Made by a program: the position numbers and the translations under genes. Shown here piece after piece: positions 16,722 to 17,650 of a stretch of DNA of 17,650 nt. The stretch lies in NCBI GenBank assembly GCA_007128995.1, contig SKWJ01000106.1, forward strand, positions 1 to 17,650. The letters are read 5' to 3'. Each line of letters starts with the position of its first letter. Within the stretch, counting starts at the first letter, position 1. This DNA comes from Paracoccaceae bacterium (lineage in GTDB: Bacteria; Pseudomonadota; Alphaproteobacteria; Rhodobacterales; Rhodobacteraceae). Under the pieces are notes generated by a model. It was not told where the DNA came from and searched no databases. It was given only the letters and a program-made list of their open reading frames with translations.

Positions 16722-17650
16722 CGTTTTCGTCGCATGCGCGCGCGCAGGCCGAAGCATGCGATTCGCTTGGATCCCCCCTCACGGCGCGCCTGTTGCGTCT
16801 GGTTGCAGCACGGATGTCCCCCGGGTCCGACGTGGCCAACAGGTTGCTTGCCTGGCCGATCAAGCGATTGAAACCAGACGCGGTCGCGCTGCGTCTGATG
16901 GGCGCACTGCACTATCTTGCCCTGACACAGGCTGCGCCGGATATGGTGCGCATTTATGATGCACCCGAGTCCTTCTCTGATGCAGAGATCTGGCGCGTGA
17001 TCGAATCCTGTTTCAATCAGCATGCGACGTATGTTCTCAAGGTTCTGGACAATGCTCCACAGACAAATGAGCTCAGGCGCTCGTGCGTGCTGATCGCTGC
17101 CGCACACTGGCTGACACAGGCCTATCGGATGCCATTGGTCCTGTCGGAACTGGGCAGCAGCGCAGGTCTGAATCTTCTCTGGGACAGGTATGGCCTGTCA
17201 GTCAACGGGCAGTATTTCGGACCTGATGATCCAGTTCTGACCCTGACCCCGGATTGGTCGGGCTCCGCGCCTGCCTGTGCGCGCCCACAGATCCGCGACA
17301 GAGCAGGCGTAGACCTGAACCCGCTGAATGCCGCGCGAGATGAAAATTGTCTGCTTTCCTACATCTGGGCGGATCAACCAGACCGTCTTATGCGGACCAG
17401 AGCTGCGCTCACTCTGGCACGGAAGAACCCTCCAGAAATTGCGGCCGGCAATGCGGTTGGCTGGCTGGAAACCCGACTGTCGCATCTAATGCCGCAGACC
17501 GTGCATTTTGTATATCATACAGTGACATGGCAATATTTCAGCGAAAAGGACCAAGCCCGCGGGCGACAAGTTCTGGAACTGGCAGGCAAGCGCGCGCGCA
17601 CAGATACGCGTCTGGTACATTTTTCGATGGAGCAAGATGATTCAGGACCC
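16718..17650 (+). CDS. DUF2332 family protein (3' truncated)
   Basis: The frame is open for 311 codons from a GTG that overlaps the pth stop (GTGA) and continues past the window edge, so the C-terminus is missing. Translational coupling to pth is likely. The product resembles the DUF2332 family of unknown function (usually about 330-350 residues). Its best marker is LVLSELGSSAGLNLLWDRYGL near residue 145, which looks like the glycine-rich loop of a Rossmann-type fold, although no catalytic role is established. Other conserved-looking parts are the N-terminal SSHARAQAEACDSLGSPLTA and the region around residue 270 (HFVYHTVTWQYF). No signal peptide or membrane span is seen. Confidence 0.8.
   Translation, partial: MTFSSHARAQAEACDSLGSPLTARLLRLVAARMSPGSDVANRLLAWPIKRLKPDAVALRLMGALHYLALTQAAPDMVRIYDAPESFSDAEIWRVIESCFNQHATYVLKVLDNAPQTNELRRSCVLIAAAHWLTQAYRMPLVLSELGSSAGLNLLWDRYGLSVNGQYFGPDDPVLTLTPDWSGSAPACARPQIRDRAGVDLNPLNAARDENCLLSYIWADQPDRLMRTRAALTLARKNPPEIAAGNAVGWLETRLSHLMPQTVHFVYHTVTWQYFSEKDQARGRQVLELAGKRARTDTRLVHFSMEQDDSGP

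Noticed and set aside
17032..17050. GTTC-N5-GTTC near 17034 as a LexA box
   Set aside because: Spacing is wrong (5 instead of 7) and it lies inside the DUF2332 coding sequence.

Overview
The window comes from an alphaproteobacterium, almost certainly a member of the Rhodobacteraceae (Rhodobacter/Paracoccus/Roseobacter group). The cell-cycle regulator CtrA, a TrmFO-type tRNA methyltransferase, a GTTC-N7-GTTC SOS box, an FnrL-type TTGA-N6-TCAA box and the protein sequences all point that way. The genus cannot be resolved from sequence alone. Coding density is high, and no phage, transposon, CRISPR array, tRNA or rRNA is visible.

Layout. (1) Positions 2-4675, plus strand: the 3' end of ctrA, then ligA (NAD+ DNA ligase) and recG (branch-migration helicase), the last two only 1 nt apart. 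(2) 4676-5002: an exact alphaproteobacterial LexA box starts 2 nt after the recG stop, beside an inverted imperfect copy. Both lie upstream of an unannotated 32-residue single-span membrane peptide with a strong ribosome binding site. (3) 5003-7193: trmFO and gluQ, two tRNA-modification genes that overlap. gluQ ends 17 nt inside the convergent hisI. (4) 7177-8062: hisI (minus) diverges from a NifU/IscU-like scaffold gene (plus). (5) 8086-11712: pgm (minus) diverges from a single gene encoding acetate kinase fused to a PduL-type phosphotransacylase, with an FNR-type box in its promoter region. (6) 11860-14669, minus strand: a divergent, isolated fliG-like gene, then purB followed by a 54-residue secreted Cys-containing peptide and a strong intrinsic terminator. 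(7) 14892-17650: rplY with a two-hairpin leader and a strong terminator, an IsdG/HmoA-like monooxygenase gene (minus), pth, and a DUF2332 gene that starts at a GTG overlapping the pth stop and runs off the window.

Most of the window is housekeeping: replication and repair, tRNA modification, translation, purine and histidine synthesis. The accessory signals most worth attention are the SOS-box micropeptide at 4677-4847 and the AckA-PduL fusion at 9916-11712. The first resembles, in architecture only, SOS-induced membrane peptides such as Caulobacter SidA or E. coli TisB. The second would put acyl-CoA to acyl-phosphate to carboxylate + ATP on one polypeptide, probably under oxygen control.
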